Shown: positions 16,037 to 27,061, numbered from the stretch's first letter. The stretch: 64,000 bases of DNA from Paenibacillus sediminis (GCF_017873765.1 NZ_JAGGKP010000005.1:152433-216432); one strand, 5' to 3'. The notes: generated by a model from the letters alone, not told the origin. Translations and numbers: made by a program.

Positions 16037-17782
16037 ATGAACGCGCAAACTCCAGAAGTGCGATCGACAGAACAATTACGTGAGAAATGGATGAAACCAG
16101 AAGTCATTACAGGCTCTGAAATATTGCTTAGAAGCCTGCTTTTGGAAGGTGTGGAATGTGTCTTTGGATATCCAGGCGGCGCCGTATTATACATTTACGA
16201 TGCAATGTATGGATTTGAAGATTTTCAGCATGTGCTGACTCGTCATGAGCAAGGCGCCATTCATGCAGCTGACGGTTACGCACGAGCAAGCGGTAAAGTA
16301 GGCGTGTGTATCGCTACTTCGGGTCCTGGGGCGACCAATCTAGTGACTGGTATTGCAACAGCATATATGGACTCCGTTCCACTTGTTGTCATTACCGGTA
16401 ATGTAGCGACGAGTCTTATCGGAACAGATGCGTTCCAAGAGGCGGACATTACGGGCATAACGATGCCAATTACGAAACATAGCTACTTAGTTCGGGATGT
16501 TAAAGATTTGCCGCGTATCATACACGAAGCCTTCCATATTGCTTCAACAGGACGCAAAGGGCCTGTGCTCATTGATATTCCGAAGGATGTATCTGCAGAG
16601 AAGTCGCTCTTTGAACCTGTGAAGTCTGTGAATATACGAGGATATAATCCGACGGTTGTACCTAACAAACTCCAGCTTGATAAGGTAGTTCAAGCGATTG
16701 CCGAAGCGGAGAGACCTGTTATTTTGGCAGGCGGCGGTGTCGTATATTCAGGGGCTCATGAAGCATTATATGAATTTGTTAAACGAACGGAAATTCCGAT
16801 TACAACCACCCTTCTAGGATTAGGCGGTTTTCCAAGCGGTCATGACCTTTGGATGGGCATGCCAGGCATGCACGGCACTTATACAGCGAACCATGCTATT
16901 CAGCAAGCGGATCTGCTCATTAATCTAGGCGCTCGCTTTGATGACCGGGTTACAGGGAAAATTGATGGATTCGCTCCAAGAGCTAAAGTCGTTCATATCG
17001 ATATTGATCCAGCAGAAATCGGTAAAAACGTCAACACGGATATTCCGATTGTCGGCGATGTGAAAGTCGTTCTTGAACTGCTGAATCAGGAAGTGAAACG
17101 ATCTGATAAAGCAGATGCTTGGAGAAGTCAAATTATGAAATGGAAAGCGGAGAAGCCATACAAATATATGGACTCCGATGATAAGCTCAAACCGCAATGG
17201 GTTATCGAACTGCTTAATAAGACGACAAACGGCGAAGCGATCGTGACTACCGACGTTGGTCAGCATCAGATGTGGGTGGCGCAGTATTACAAATTTAATC
17301 AACCGCGTTCACTGATTACATCTGGAGGACTAGGTACGATGGGCTTCGGATTCCCATCTGCGATCGGTGCGCAGAAAGCTTTTCCGGATCGTCTAGTCAT
17401 CTCAGTAAACGGTGATGGCGGAATGCAGATGTGCGCGCAAGAGCTGGCCATATGTGCGATCAATAACATACCGGTGAAAATTGTCATTATTAACAACCAA
17501 GTACTTGGTATGGTACGCCAGTGGCAAGAGCTTATCTATGATAATCGCTACAGCCATATCGATCTTGCTGGAAGTCCAGATTTCGTAAAACTGGCTGAAG
17601 CATATGGTGTAAAAGGATTACGAGCAACGACGAAAGAAGAAGCGAGAGACGCGTGGCAAGAAGCGCTTAATACACCAGGGCCAGTCGTGGTAGAGTTTGT
17701 GGTTGATAAAGATGCGAACGTCTATCCGATGGTAACTCAAGGTTCTACCATTGATCAAATGGTAATGGGGGATTGTGAATGA
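16037..17782 (+). CDS. ilvB: Acetolactate synthase, large (catalytic) subunit
   Basis: 581 aa, ThDP enzyme making acetolactate or acetohydroxybutyrate, the first common step to valine, leucine and isoleucine. GYPGGAVLYIYDAM near 48 and the catalytic Glu in RHEQGAIHAADGYARASG near 70 mark the PYR domain; the ThDP-Mg motif is SVNGDGGMQM-QELAICAINN near 455-480. GARFDDRVTGKIDGFA near 300 is the FAD-region signature of biosynthetic AHAS rather than catabolic AlsS. ATG at 16037 follows GGGAGGAGGATGAACTT. First gene of the T-box operon. Confidence 0.96.
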   Translation: MNAQTPEVRSTEQLREKWMKPEVITGSEILLRSLLLEGVECVFGYPGGAVLYIYDAMYGFEDFQHVLTRHEQGAIHAADGYARASGKVGVCIATSGPGATNLVTGIATAYMDSVPLVVITGNVATSLIGTDAFQEADITGITMPITKHSYLVRDVKDLPRIIHEAFHIASTGRKGPVLIDIPKDVSAEKSLFEPVKSVNIRGYNPTVVPNKLQLDKVVQAIAEAERPVILAGGGVVYSGAHEALYEFVKRTEIPITTTLLGLGGFPSGHDLWMGMPGMHGTYTANHAIQQADLLINLGARFDDRVTGKIDGFAPRAKVVHIDIDPAEIGKNVNTDIPIVGDVKVVLELLNQEVKRSDKADAWRSQIMKWKAEKPYKYMDSDDKLKPQWVIELLNKTTNGEAIVTTDVGQHQMWVAQYYKFNQPRSLITSGGLGTMGFGFPSAIGAQKAFPDRLVISVNGDGGMQMCAQELAICAINNIPVKIVIINNQVLGMVRQWQELIYDNRYSHIDLAGSPDFVKLAEAYGVKGLRATTKEEARDAWQEALNTPGPVVVEFVVDKDANVYPMVTQGSTIDQMVMGDCE

Positions 17783-18261
17783 TGACGACGAGACATACGA
17801 TTTCCGTTCTAGTGAATGATCAGCCGGGTGTTTTGCAGCGAGTTTCGGGTCTCTTCGGCCGCCGCGGATTTAACATTGAGAGCATTACTGTTGGACAGTC
17901 GGAGGAACAAGGATTATCTCGCATGATCATCGTTACGCTGGGTGACGACAATACGCTTGAGCAAATCGAAAAACAACTGTATAAATTGATCGATGTCATT
18001 AAGGTAGTTAACCTTAGTTCCAAGCCGATGGTTGCCCGCGAACTTGCGCTCATTAAGGTGAATGCAGGGGCGTCAGAAAGACCTGAAATCATGGGCGTCG
18101 TGGAAACATTCCGCGCTTCTGTTGTTGATATCGGCAGCAATAGCTTGATGGTTCAAGTGATCGGAGATACAGAAAAAATCGACGCAATGATTGAGCTTAT
18201 GAAACCTTACGGCATTCGGGAGCTTTCTCGTACTGGAGCGACTGCAATGATTCGGGGTTAA
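17779..18261 (+). CDS. ilvH: Acetolactate synthase, small regulatory subunit
   Basis: 160 aa. N-terminal ACT domain (residues 1-80): RHTISVLVNDQPGVLQRVSGLFGRRGFNIESITVG, the valine-sensing fold, then a C-terminal domain ending ELSRTGATAMIRG. It activates IlvB and confers feedback inhibition. The ATG overlaps the ilvB stop as ATGA, giving translational coupling. Confidence 0.95.
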   Translation: MMTTRHTISVLVNDQPGVLQRVSGLFGRRGFNIESITVGQSEEQGLSRMIIVTLGDDNTLEQIEKQLYKLIDVIKVVNLSSKPMVARELALIKVNAGASERPEIMGVVETFRASVVDIGSNSLMVQVIGDTEKIDAMIELMKPYGIRELSRTGATAMIRG

Positions 18262-18288
18262 CACATAACTTCAGCTAAAACGAAATGA

Positions 18289-19404
<1,116 letters not shown>

Positions 19405-19513
19405 TAACATTCCTTTTATGAGAATAGAATGAAAGAAGTGGATTTATCTCATCCGCCCACTAACATCCTTTAAAGCGGTGTTGGGATAAAGACAATCTTA
19501 GGGAGGTGCAGCC

Positions 19514-21055
19514 ATGCGAAAGATTTATGTCTTTGATACGACGCTTCGGGATGGAGAGCAATCACCGGGTGTCAATTTGAACACAAGGGAAAAGGTGGAG
19601 ATTGCTCATCAATTGGAGAAGCTCGGTGTGGACCGTATTGAAGCAGGATTTCCTGCTGCGTCGCCGGGTGACTTGGCGGCAGTGAATGCTGTAGCGCGTG
19701 CTGTTAAGAATGCGACGATCATTGGACTTTCTCGTTCAAGACAGCAAGATATTGATGCAGTTCGTGAAGCGTTGCAAGGAGCACAAGATCCTTGCCTGCA
19801 CCTATTTCTTGCAACTTCACCCATTCACAGGCAATACAAATTGCGGATGGATAAGCAGCAAGTGCTTGAAAATGCGGAAGCGGCTATCCGTTATGCGAAG
19901 AAATATTTCTCTAAGATTGAATTTTCAGCAGAAGACGCAGGACGTACTGAGCTTGATTTCCTATGTGAAGTGACAGCTATGGCGATCCGCGCAGGAGCGA
20001 CAGTGATCAATATTCCGGACACGGTAGGCTATTTATCGCCTTATGAATACGGGAACATTTTCAAAACGTTGAAAGAACAAGTTCCAGGTATTGAAAATGT
20101 TCAGCTCAGCGCACATTGTCATGATGATTTAGGAATGGCTACGGTGAATGCACTTGCTGCCATTATGAACGGTGCAGATCAGATTGAGGGCACGATTAAC
20201 GGGATTGGTGAGCGGGCAGGGAATACCGCGATTGAAGAAGTGGCGATGGCGCTTGAGACGCGTCAAGACTTTTTCGGAGCGAAGACTTCCTTGGTTCTCT
20301 CTGAAATTGCACGAACGAGCCGTCTTGTAAGCAAGCTGACAGGTATGGTTGTTCCAGGCAATAAAGCAATCGTTGGCGCGAATGCATTTGCGCATGAATC
20401 CGGCATTCATCAAGACGGCATGCTTAAGGAGAAAACAACCTATGAAATTATGTCGCCAGAGACGATTGGTCTTAAAGAAAGCAAGCTTGTGCTTGGCAAA
20501 CATTCAGGACGTCATGCTTTCCGTGAAAAATTGATTGATCTTGGATTTGACCTTGAGGATGAGCTGCTCAATCAAACATTCGCTAAATTTAAAGTGTTGG
20601 CAGATAAGAAAAAAGATGTAACGGATGAAGACTTGCTGGCACTGCTTGAAGAGAAGCTGGTAGATACACCTGAAGTGTTCAAGCTAGAAGCGATCTATGT
20701 GTCTTATAGCAACGAATCTATTCCGTCTGCGAAAGTTCGCATCCTCACTGCTGCGGGCGATATCATCGAAGAAGAAGCGGAAGGCAACGGCTCAGTTGAT
20801 GCCATCTACAATGCGATTGATAGAGCAAGCACAGAAGAAGTAACGCTTTCCGACTATTCGATTAAATCTGTCTCTCACGGTAAGGATGCGCTCGGTGAAG
20901 TACACGTCGTCCTTTCCCAAAATGACGTTGCCGTTCAAGGCCGCGGACTTAGCACCGATATTTTAGAGGCTAGTGCGAGAGCATATGTGGATGCGCTCAA
21001 CCAGCTTATTGAGAAGCGGAAAACATTTAGCAAACGTGATCGCGTAAGTCTGTAA
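19514..21055 (+). CDS. leuA: 2-isopropylmalate synthase
   Basis: 513 aa, the long bacterial form. Catalytic TIM barrel residues 1-about 275: [16 protein letters not shown] (DRDGEQ metal/catalytic motif), [13 protein letters not shown] near 200 with the two metal His, and NGIGERAGN near 234. The C-terminal third (about 385-513) is the LeuA dimer domain for leucine feedback. It condenses acetyl-CoA with ketoisovalerate. ATG at 19514 follows GGGAGGTGCAGCC; 109 nt after ilvC, so in the same operon, and followed by a terminator. Confidence 0.95.
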   Translation: MRKIYVFDTTLRDGEQSPGVNLNTREKVEIAHQLEKLGVDRIEAGFPAASPGDLAAVNAVARAVKNATIIGLSRSRQQDIDAVREALQGAQDPCLHLFLATSPIHRQYKLRMDKQQVLENAEAAIRYAKKYFSKIEFSAEDAGRTELDFLCEVTAMAIRAGATVINIPDTVGYLSPYEYGNIFKTLKEQVPGIENVQLSAHCHDDLGMATVNALAAIMNGADQIEGTINGIGERAGNTAIEEVAMALETRQDFFGAKTSLVLSEIARTSRLVSKLTGMVVPGNKAIVGANAFAHESGIHQDGMLKEKTTYEIMSPETIGLKESKLVLGKHSGRHAFREKLIDLGFDLEDELLNQTFAKFKVLADKKKDVTDEDLLALLEEKLVDTPEVFKLEAIYVSYSNESIPSAKVRILTAAGDIIEEEAEGNGSVDAIYNAIDRASTEEVTLSDYSIKSVSHGKDALGEVHVVLSQNDVAVQGRGLSTDILEASARAYVDALNQLIEKRKTFSKRDRVSL

Positions 21056-21078
21056 TTCATACATCTATACATTATTAA

Positions 21079-21116
21079 AGCAAGCTGTCAGGATCATCCT
21101 GATGGCTTGTTTTTTA
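21079..21116 (+). terminator. Terminator after leuA
   Basis: AAGCAAGC-tgt-CAGGATCATCCTG-atg-GCTTG followed by six T. It ends the T-box operon before leuB. Confidence 0.88.
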
Positions 21117-21241
21117 CTGTCTTATAGACAGAACCTATTAAGGTCATAGATTCTATATCTTGGTCAAATGGTTTCTCTGTATGTTACAACTGATTTATAG
21201 AATTAGCGCGAGAAAATATTAAATTTAAGGAGTGGGGAAGC

Positions 21242-22324
21242 ATGACGGAAGTTAAGAAAATTGCAGTTATTGCAGGCGATGGTATTGGACCAGAAGTTGT
21301 GGCGGAGGCCGAAAAAGTATTGAGACGTACGGAGGAGGTTTTCGGCTACCGGTTTAAGACAGAACACACTTTGTTCGGGGGGATCGCAATTGATCAGAAA
21401 GGAACTCCGCTGCCGGAAGAAACATTAGCCGTGTGTAAATCAGCGGATGCTGTGTTGTTAGGTGCTGTCGGCGGTCCAAAATGGGACAACAATCCAAAGG
21501 AGCTTCGTCCAGAGACAGGTCTTCTAGGTATTCGCAAGGCGCTTGGACTATTCTCCAATTTACGTCCTGCCGTTGTGTTCGATTGTTTGAAGGATGCATC
21601 CACCTTAAAACCTGAAGTGCTTGAAGGAACTGACCTAATCGTCGTCCGCGAGTTGACGGGCGGTATCTATTTCGGCGATAAATTTAGAAGAGATGGTATA
21701 CAAGGACAAGAAGCGGTAGATACTTGTGTGTATAATGTAGCGGAAGTAGAGCGAATTGTGCGCCAAGCGTTCGAGATTGCACAAAAACGCCGTAAAAAAT
21801 TAGCATCTGTCGATAAAGCGAACGTTCTTGAAACATCCCGTTTATGGCGTGAAGTGGTGAACCGCGTTGCTCCTGAATATCCAGACGTTGAACTTGAGCA
21901 TGTGCTCGTCGACAACTGTGCGATGCAGCTTCTGCGCAGACCTTCGAGTTTCGATGTCATTGTCACTGAAAATATGTTCGGAGATATCTTAAGCGATGAA
22001 GCAGCGATGCTTACAGGTTCGATTGGGATGCTTGCTTCTGCTTCCTTAGGGGAAGGCAGCTTTGGATTATATGAGCCCGTGCACGGTTCTGCACCGGATA
22101 TTGCAGGACAAGGACTTGCAAATCCAATTGCGACGATTCTGTCTACAGCTCTAATGCTGCGTATGACTTTCGGATATGCAGACGCAGCGGATGCCATTGA
22201 AGCGGCTGTAGCTGAAGTGCTTGATGCAGGCCATAGAACAAGCGATATTGCAGTCGATAAGAGTAAGGCGATCAGCACAACAGAGATGGGCAATCTCATC
22301 GTTGCAGCTATTAAAAAGCAGTAA
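21242..22324 (+). CDS. leuB: 3-isopropylmalate dehydrogenase
   Basis: 360 aa, NAD-dependent. [17 protein letters not shown] near 7-23 and [11 protein letters not shown] near 74 are the start of the fold; [11 protein letters not shown] near 137 carries substrate contacts; [27 protein letters not shown] near 244-270 holds the metal Asp residues. Third step of leucine synthesis. It is separated from leuA by a terminator and 186 nt, and no leuC or leuD follows, so the leucine genes are split relative to the ilvBHC-leuABCD order of Bacillus subtilis. Confidence 0.95.
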   Translation: MTEVKKIAVIAGDGIGPEVVAEAEKVLRRTEEVFGYRFKTEHTLFGGIAIDQKGTPLPEETLAVCKSADAVLLGAVGGPKWDNNPKELRPETGLLGIRKALGLFSNLRPAVVFDCLKDASTLKPEVLEGTDLIVVRELTGGIYFGDKFRRDGIQGQEAVDTCVYNVAEVERIVRQAFEIAQKRRKKLASVDKANVLETSRLWREVVNRVAPEYPDVELEHVLVDNCAMQLLRRPSSFDVIVTENMFGDILSDEAAMLTGSIGMLASASLGEGSFGLYEPVHGSAPDIAGQGLANPIATILSTALMLRMTFGYADAADAIEAAVAEVLDAGHRTSDIAVDKSKAISTTEMGNLIVAAIKKQ

Positions 22325-22359
22325 CGAAAAAAGGGATTATGTTCACTGAATTTTCTTAT

Positions 22360-22374
22360 TTATAATTATTATAA
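22360..22374 (+). promoter_or_regulatory. PerR box upstream of the peroxiredoxin gene
   Basis: TTATAATTATTATAA, an exact match to the 7-1-7 Per box TTATAATnATTATAA. It sits about 20 nt upstream of a -35-like TTGACT, the usual place for PerR repression of peroxide-stress genes. Confidence 0.85.
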
Positions 22375-22393
22375 AAAAATAACTGATATAATC

Positions 22394-22422
22394 TTGACTT
22401 ATTATAGTCTCGATGATAACAT
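22394..22422 (+). promoter_or_regulatory. Probable promoter of the peroxiredoxin gene
   Basis: TTGACT (22394-22399) and TAACAT (22417-22422) at 17 nt. The -10 is weak. Just downstream a perfect 8-bp inverted repeat, AATTGTAC (22426-22433) and GTACAATT (22441-22448), could be a second operator or a 5'-end hairpin. Confidence 0.5.
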
Positions 22423-22529
22423 TTCAATTGTACATTTTTTGTACAATTTTAGACACAATATTATTTTATTAGACAAGAAAAACTACAAACTTCATGTTTT
22501 TCTTACATAATAAAGGAGGATTTACGATC

Positions 22530-23078
22530 ATGGCACAACGCTTAGTAGGAAAACCCGCTCCAGACTTCACAATGGAAGCTGTAACTGGTGACGGTAAAGA
22601 ATTCAAAACTGTTAAATTGTCCGACTATCGCGGTAAATGGCTTGTATTCTTCTTCTGGCCACTTGACTGGACATTTGTATGCCCAACTGAAATCACAGCT
22701 TTGAGCGAAGCATATGAAGAGTTTAAAAAATTGGATACAGAAATTTTGGGCGCAAGCACTGATTCTGTTCACAGTCACCGTGCATGGGTTCGCACTTCAC
22801 CAGCTGATAACGGTCTTGGACCTGTTAACTTCCCGCTTGCTTCCGATATCACTAGAAAAGTAGCAAGTGACTACGGCGTATTGATCGAAGAAGAAGGCGT
22901 GGCTCTTCGCGGTCTATTCATCATCGATCCAGAAGGCGAATTGAAATATCAAGTTGTCAACCATAATGATGTAGGTCGCAGCGTTGAAGAAACACTTCGT
23001 GTGCTTCAAGCACTTCAATCCGGCGGTCTTTGCGCAATGAACTGGAAACCAGGCGACAAAAATTTGGTTGCTAAATAA
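22530..23078 (+). CDS. 2-Cys peroxiredoxin (AhpC/TSA family)
   Basis: 182 aa. Peroxidatic Cys in DWTFVCPTEI near residue 48-52, with the conserved Pro/Thr, and resolving Cys in GGLCAMNWKPG near 168. Reduces hydrogen peroxide and organic peroxides with thioredoxin or AhpF-type donors; cytoplasmic. Length and motifs resemble YkuU/AhpC-like typical 2-Cys enzymes. The start is ATG 22530 after AAAGGAGGATTTACGATC; the ORF's earlier ATG at 22494 lacks a site. No ahpF follows. Regulation by PerR is predicted from the operator upstream. Confidence 0.93.
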   Translation: MAQRLVGKPAPDFTMEAVTGDGKEFKTVKLSDYRGKWLVFFFWPLDWTFVCPTEITALSEAYEEFKKLDTEILGASTDSVHSHRAWVRTSPADNGLGPVNFPLASDITRKVASDYGVLIEEEGVALRGLFIIDPEGELKYQVVNHNDVGRSVEETLRVLQALQSGGLCAMNWKPGDKNLVAK

Positions 23079-23098
23079 TAGTTGCTGATTTAATGAGG

Positions 23099-23136
23099 TC
23101 CCCTTTTCCGCTCTCGTGCGGGTGAGGGGATTTTTT
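23099..23136 (+). terminator. Terminator after the peroxiredoxin gene
   Basis: TCCCC-tttt-CCGC-loop-GCGG-gtga-GGGGA followed by six T. Confidence 0.87.
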
Positions 23137-23263
23137 GCTAAAATTAAACTAACAAACAGGAATTTGATCACGCAAACTCGAATAGGTTATAGGAAATCAT
23201 AAAGAGAACTGCTAAGGATAGTCATCATCACGCGAAATTATTTATAAAGGAGGGCGAACTGGT

Positions 23264-23683
23264 ATGAGTTTTTGCTGCGGGGCTAGTATGATTGGAACGA
23301 AGGGAACCTTGAAGCATTATCGTACTCAAGTCCACAATGTTCCCCTGCTTTTTTGTCCGGTATGCCACCGGGTGGAGGTTCATTATAAAGTCGAAAACGA
23401 ATATGAAATATTGGCGGAATACGCACATGGTGACGGAGCCTCCGAAATTGATTTTCAGGATTATGTGCTTGAGGATGAAGATACGATCTTCGAGAACTGT
23501 GTAAATCATGAGAATGAAGATCCATTCGAGATGGTTCAAAGCCAAATTGATATGGGACTTGATTTACTAAGTATCGCCAAGCAAATCCAGGATGAGAAAT
23601 GGGAAGGCGAGCTTAAAAAGCGACTAGCTATGCTGAGCCAACGAAAACTAAAATTAAAACAAAAAAGCAGCAAAATAAGATAG
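23264..23683 (+). CDS. Zinc-ribbon-like hypothetical protein
   Basis: 139 aa, not recognised by name. CC near residues 4-5 and CPVC at about 32-35 could bind one zinc. The middle is very acidic (residues 60-95) and the C-terminus strongly basic (KRLAMLSQRKLKLKQKSSKIR), suggestive of nucleic-acid or ribosome contact. No membrane segment. ATG at 23264 follows AAAGGAGGGCGAACTGGT. Own terminator directly after the stop. Function unknown. Confidence 0.7.
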   Translation: MSFCCGASMIGTKGTLKHYRTQVHNVPLLFCPVCHRVEVHYKVENEYEILAEYAHGDGASEIDFQDYVLEDEDTIFENCVNHENEDPFEMVQSQIDMGLDLLSIAKQIQDEKWEGELKKRLAMLSQRKLKLKQKSSKIR

Positions 23684-23713
23684 TCTCCGATAGGGGACTA
23701 TTTTTTTGTTTCT
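23680..23713 (+). terminator. Terminator after the zinc-ribbon protein gene
   Basis: ATAGTCtCC-GATA-GGgGACTAT, overlapping the stop codon, followed by seven T. Confidence 0.85.
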
Positions 23714-23947
23714 TTTTTTAACAATACTTATTAAAATTAACAAAATTCGACAGTATCTCTGATTGACTTGGATACTACCAAATGACTATCATAACAATAG
23801 ACTTATATAGTAAAGAGTAGACAGCACGATTTCCCTTTCTAGGCGAAAGAAGATCCCGAAGTATCCAGAGGATTTTTGCATTCCCTACATAATGATTTGA
23901 TGTTATAAACGTCGATGCATCATTAATGAATAAAGGGGGAGAAGAGC

Positions 23948-25057
23948 GTGCTTAATGAGTTCGAAGTATCCCTACAACCCGTAGATTCTTTTACTTCTAC
24001 TCAACTCGTCAAAAATAAGTATGAAAATATTTTACAGCAGCTAGACAGCGCTATTATGTTGTTTGACAGCGAAGGCGTGCTTACGTTTATCAATATGCAA
24101 ATGGCTAAACTGCTAGAGATGCCGAGAGTAGCTCTGAACGGATGCAATCTGTTGCAAATATTACAAAATCCAGATTTAAATCGGTTTAAGAAAAAGAAAA
24201 TTATTAAAATTTATCGAGAAACGATTTTTCAGCGCAAAAGATACCATGAACTCATTGATGAGAGCGGTCAGCATTGGCTCATTACTGTAACGTATGGTGA
24301 CCAGATGGATGGCGATTTTTTAATTAGTATGAAGGATGTTACCGATTACAAACAGATCGAGCAAACGGCATACCGCAATGATAAGCTGGCTACGTTAGGT
24401 AAAATTTCAGCCAGCATTGCTCATGAAATTCGTAATCCGCTAACTGCAATTCGTGGGTTCATTCAACTGCTTCGTCCGCATTTACTGCAGCTGGGGAAAG
24501 ATGAATATGCCCGAATTATATTAACTGAAATAGACCGGGCCAATGATATCATATATGAGTTTCTTAACTCATCGAAGCCTTCGGCACCGCAGAAGAAAAT
24601 CGTGTCTGTTCATTCCTTATTGAAGGAAGTTATTCTTCTCACTGAGAGCGAAGCGTTGATGACAGGCTGCCAAATCGTTCTAGTAGAGGAAAGCAGCCCT
24701 CTATATGTCTCGATTGATGTGAAACAAATAAAACAGGTTATTTTGAATATTGTTAAAAATGCGATGGACGCCATTGATGAACTAGACGGAGAGAGAAATG
24801 GCTTCATCGAAATAAAATTGAAAGCGGATAAAAAATACGTTCAAATATCAATACGTGATAACGGTCGCGGAATGGATCCGAATACACTTGCACATCTGTT
24901 CGATCCGTTCTTCACAACAAAAGAAGGGGGGACTGGACTCGGGCTTTCTGTCAGCTATCGAATCATTCGAAATCACGGCGGAGTCATTTCCGTCGACAGC
25001 ACAAAAGGCATCGGTACGGAATTTATTATTTCACTTCCGCTTTGTACGGGGTGTTAA
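23948..25057 (+). CDS. Soluble PAS-domain sensor histidine kinase (sporulation-kinase-like)
   Basis: 369 aa with no membrane segment. PAS domain at about residues 25-135 (LDSAIMLFDSEGVLTFINMQMAKLL). HisKA with phospho-acceptor His in SIAHEIRNPLTAIRGFIQLL near 158-177. HATPase: N box NIVKNAMDAIDEL near 262, G1 IRDNGRGMD near 300, G2 EGGTGLGLSVSYRIIRNHGG near 325-345. The H-box form HEIRNPLTAIRGF is that of Bacillus KinA-KinE kinases, which feed the Spo0A phosphorelay, and no response regulator lies next to it, as for orphan Kin proteins. GTG start at 23948 after GGGGGAGAAGAGC. Confidence 0.85.
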   Translation: MLNEFEVSLQPVDSFTSTQLVKNKYENILQQLDSAIMLFDSEGVLTFINMQMAKLLEMPRVALNGCNLLQILQNPDLNRFKKKKIIKIYRETIFQRKRYHELIDESGQHWLITVTYGDQMDGDFLISMKDVTDYKQIEQTAYRNDKLATLGKISASIAHEIRNPLTAIRGFIQLLRPHLLQLGKDEYARIILTEIDRANDIIYEFLNSSKPSAPQKKIVSVHSLLKEVILLTESEALMTGCQIVLVEESSPLYVSIDVKQIKQVILNIVKNAMDAIDELDGERNGFIEIKLKADKKYVQISIRDNGRGMDPNTLAHLFDPFFTTKEGGTGLGLSVSYRIIRNHGGVISVDSTKGIGTEFIISLPLCTGC

Positions 25058-25216
25058 TCATATCGTTATAGAAGAACCGGCCCAATATCGACCGGTTCTT
25101 TTCGTATTTATGAATATAAATGTGCTACAATGAATACAAGCAAATGTGCTTTACTTTTTCAGGTTTGTTCAAGTATGATTTAAAGATACATTTACCGGAA
25201 GGGAGACCAACTCAAA

Positions 25217-26182
25217 ATGAAATCGAATCAATGCAAAATTGTTGACTGCACGATACGTGATGGAGGACTCGTCAACAATTGGGACTTCAGTATCGAATTT
25301 GTACAACAACTATACGCTGGTTTAAACGAAGCTGGCGTCGATTATATGGAAATCGGGTATAAAAACTCCCCTAAACTTCTAAAAGGTGCAGATAGTGCAG
25401 GACCATGGCGTTTTCTGAACGACGATTTTTTAAGAAAAGTGATTCCGCAAAAAGGAAATACGAAGCTATCGGCGCTAGTTGATGTTGGACGAGTTGATGA
25501 AAACGACATTTTACCGCGGAGTGAAAGCATGCTCGATCTCATTCGCGTGGCTTGTTACATAAAAGATGTAGACAAAGCGCTGCAGCTTGTTCAAGTGTTC
25601 CATGATCGCGGTTATGAAACAACACTTAACATTATGGCGCTCTCCAATGTCATGGATCATGAGCTCTTAGAAGCTTTTGAACTCATTAAAGACAGTGTGG
25701 TAGATGTGGTGTACATTGTTGACTCTTACGGCAGCCTTGACAACAATGACTTCCGTCATTTAATCGATAAGTTCAAGACGCATCTTCCTAACAAACGTCT
25801 CGGTGTTCATACACACAACAACATGCAGCTGGCATTCGCTAATACACTAGTAGCAGCAGAAAATGGTGTTGAACTGCTGGATGCTTCAGTTTACGGAATG
25901 GGACGAGCAGCAGGCAACTGTCCAACAGAGCTATTGGTCACTCATTTGAAAAATTCGAAATATCATCTTCGTCCAATTCTCGAAATTTTGGAGAATCTAA
26001 TGATTCCGCTTCGTGAGAAAGAAGAGTGGGGATACTTAATTCCTTATATGATTACTGGAACGCTTGATGAGCATCCCCGTTCTGCAATGGCACTTCGGGC
26101 TTCAGAAGAAGACAAAGACAAGGTCGTCGATTTCTACGATAAATTGACGACACCTGAAGTTAATTTTAATAAGAAGAAGTAA
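25217..26182 (+). CDS. DRE-TIM metallolyase (HMGL/4-hydroxy-2-oxovalerate-aldolase-like)
   Basis: 321 aa TIM-barrel. CTIRDGGLVNNWDF near residues 11-24 supplies the DR(D/E) metal motif, and GVHTHNNMQLAFANTLVAAENG near 195-216 the two metal His. LLDASVYGMGRAAGNCPTE near 220 matches the GMGxxxGN aldolase loop. Family members cleave or form C-C bonds on 2-oxoacids. Without partner genes the substrate is unknown. ATG at 25217 follows GGAAGGGAGACCAACTCAAA. Single gene with its own terminator. Confidence 0.8.
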   Translation: MKSNQCKIVDCTIRDGGLVNNWDFSIEFVQQLYAGLNEAGVDYMEIGYKNSPKLLKGADSAGPWRFLNDDFLRKVIPQKGNTKLSALVDVGRVDENDILPRSESMLDLIRVACYIKDVDKALQLVQVFHDRGYETTLNIMALSNVMDHELLEAFELIKDSVVDVVYIVDSYGSLDNNDFRHLIDKFKTHLPNKRLGVHTHNNMQLAFANTLVAAENGVELLDASVYGMGRAAGNCPTELLVTHLKNSKYHLRPILEILENLMIPLREKEEWGYLIPYMITGTLDEHPRSAMALRASEEDKDKVVDFYDKLTTPEVNFNKKK

Positions 26183-26189
26183 TTAGAAG

Positions 26190-26219
26190 AGCACCGTTCA
26201 TTAGAACGGTGCTTTCTTT
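26190..26219. terminator. Terminator between convergent genes
   Basis: AGCACCGTTC-ATTA-GAACGGTGCT, 10-bp perfect stem followed by TTCTTT. Confidence 0.82.
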
Positions 26220-26220
26220 A

Positions 26221-26457
26221 TCATTTACCAACGCGAATATATTTACGTTCACCTGTTGCAGGGTTGTAATACACTTGATATTTAATGCCGTCTTTTGAAT
26301 CAATACAAATTTCGCTCGTACGGATAAAATCGCTCCCAGGAAGCTGATTGGGATCTTCCTTACTGCGATAACGACGGTCAAAGAAACGCCAGCTAATCCA
26401 TAACAGGATTAAGAAACCAACGATTTGCAGACCAAAATATCCGATCACGAAGTTCAT
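26221..26457 (-). CDS. Small single-pass membrane protein (78 aa)
   Basis: One N-terminal membrane helix (about residues 3-23, VIGYFGLQIVGFLILLWISW), then a basic turn RRYRSK and a soluble tail. ATG at 26457 begins one nucleotide after the stop of the upstream YbjQ gene; no strong ribosome site of its own, so coupling is likely. No name recognised. The tail with GIKYQVYYNPATGERKYIRV looks like a small beta unit. Confidence 0.7.
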   Translation of the reverse strand: MNFVIGYFGLQIVGFLILLWISWRFFDRRYRSKEDPNQLPGSDFIRTSEICIDSKDGIKYQVYYNPATGERKYIRVGK

Positions 26458-26458
26458 A

Positions 26459-26782
26459 TTATCCGCGCGGCCTTGCTTTAACGACTGTTCCATAAGCAAC
26501 GATTTCACTCATGTTATTGCCGATATCACCGCTGTCAAAGCGCATCATCACAATTGCGTTACCACCCATTGCATGTGCATTTTGCGTCATTCTATCGATG
26601 GCTTGTTTGCGGGCATCCTCAATCATCTGCGTATATTGCTTGACTTCCCCTCCGACTAATCCTTTCAAGGATGCCATAATGTCCCCGCCGATTCCTCTTG
26701 CTCTTACAACGACTCCAAAAGTAGTTCCTAGCACCTCGGTAATTTCATAATTTGGAAGATTTTCTGTCGTTGAAATGATCAT
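26459..26782 (-). CDS. YbjQ family (UPF0145) protein
   Basis: 107 aa from ATG 26782. TTENLPNYEITEVLGTTFGVVVRARGIGGDIMASLKGLVGGE is the conserved start of the UPF0145/YbjQ heavy-metal-binding-like family; GGNAIVMMRFD follows near 75. Homologues form small pentameric or decameric barrels, with no agreed function. AGGAGA lies 12 nt before the chosen start; GTG at 26794 is too close to it. Confidence 0.85.
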   Translation of the reverse strand: MIISTTENLPNYEITEVLGTTFGVVVRARGIGGDIMASLKGLVGGEVKQYTQMIEDARKQAIDRMTQNAHAMGGNAIVMMRFDSGDIGNNMSEIVAYGTVVKARPRG

Positions 26783-26903
26783 ACATTCATTCACTCTCCT
26801 AATGTTCATTTATCATTTATAAGAAAATTATACCATGAACTCCAGATTTACAGTTGAAATTGCATACCACTCCTTGTAGAATAACGTTGTAACAAACTTC
26901 CAG

Positions 26904-26932
26904 TTGCAAACACAAATTGTACGTGGTATATT
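26904..26932 (+). promoter_or_regulatory. SigA promoter of the tRNA pair
   Basis: TTGCAA (26904-26909), 17-nt spacer, TATATT (26927-26932), about 40 nt before tRNA-Pro. Confidence 0.6.
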
Positions 26933-26973
26933 TATTTTTGTCCTCATGAGAGGATAAAGACATTTTTAGAAAT

Positions 26974-27050
26974 CGGGACGTAGCTCAGCTTGGTAGAGCA
27001 CCTGGTTTGGGACCAGGGGGTCGCATGTTCAAATCGTGTCGTCCCGACCA
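26974..27050 (+). tRNA. tRNA-Pro (anticodon TGG)
   Basis: 77 nt cloverleaf with CGGGACG/CGTCCCG acceptor, anticodon arm CCTGG-TTTGGGA-CCAGG, TTCAAAT T-loop and encoded CCA. Confidence 0.96.
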
Positions 27051-27061
27051 TTCAATTTAAT

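Noticed and set aside
21667..22299. 210-aa minus-strand ORF
   Set aside because: Low-complexity Ser/Ala/Thr-rich shadow of leuB with no expression signals.
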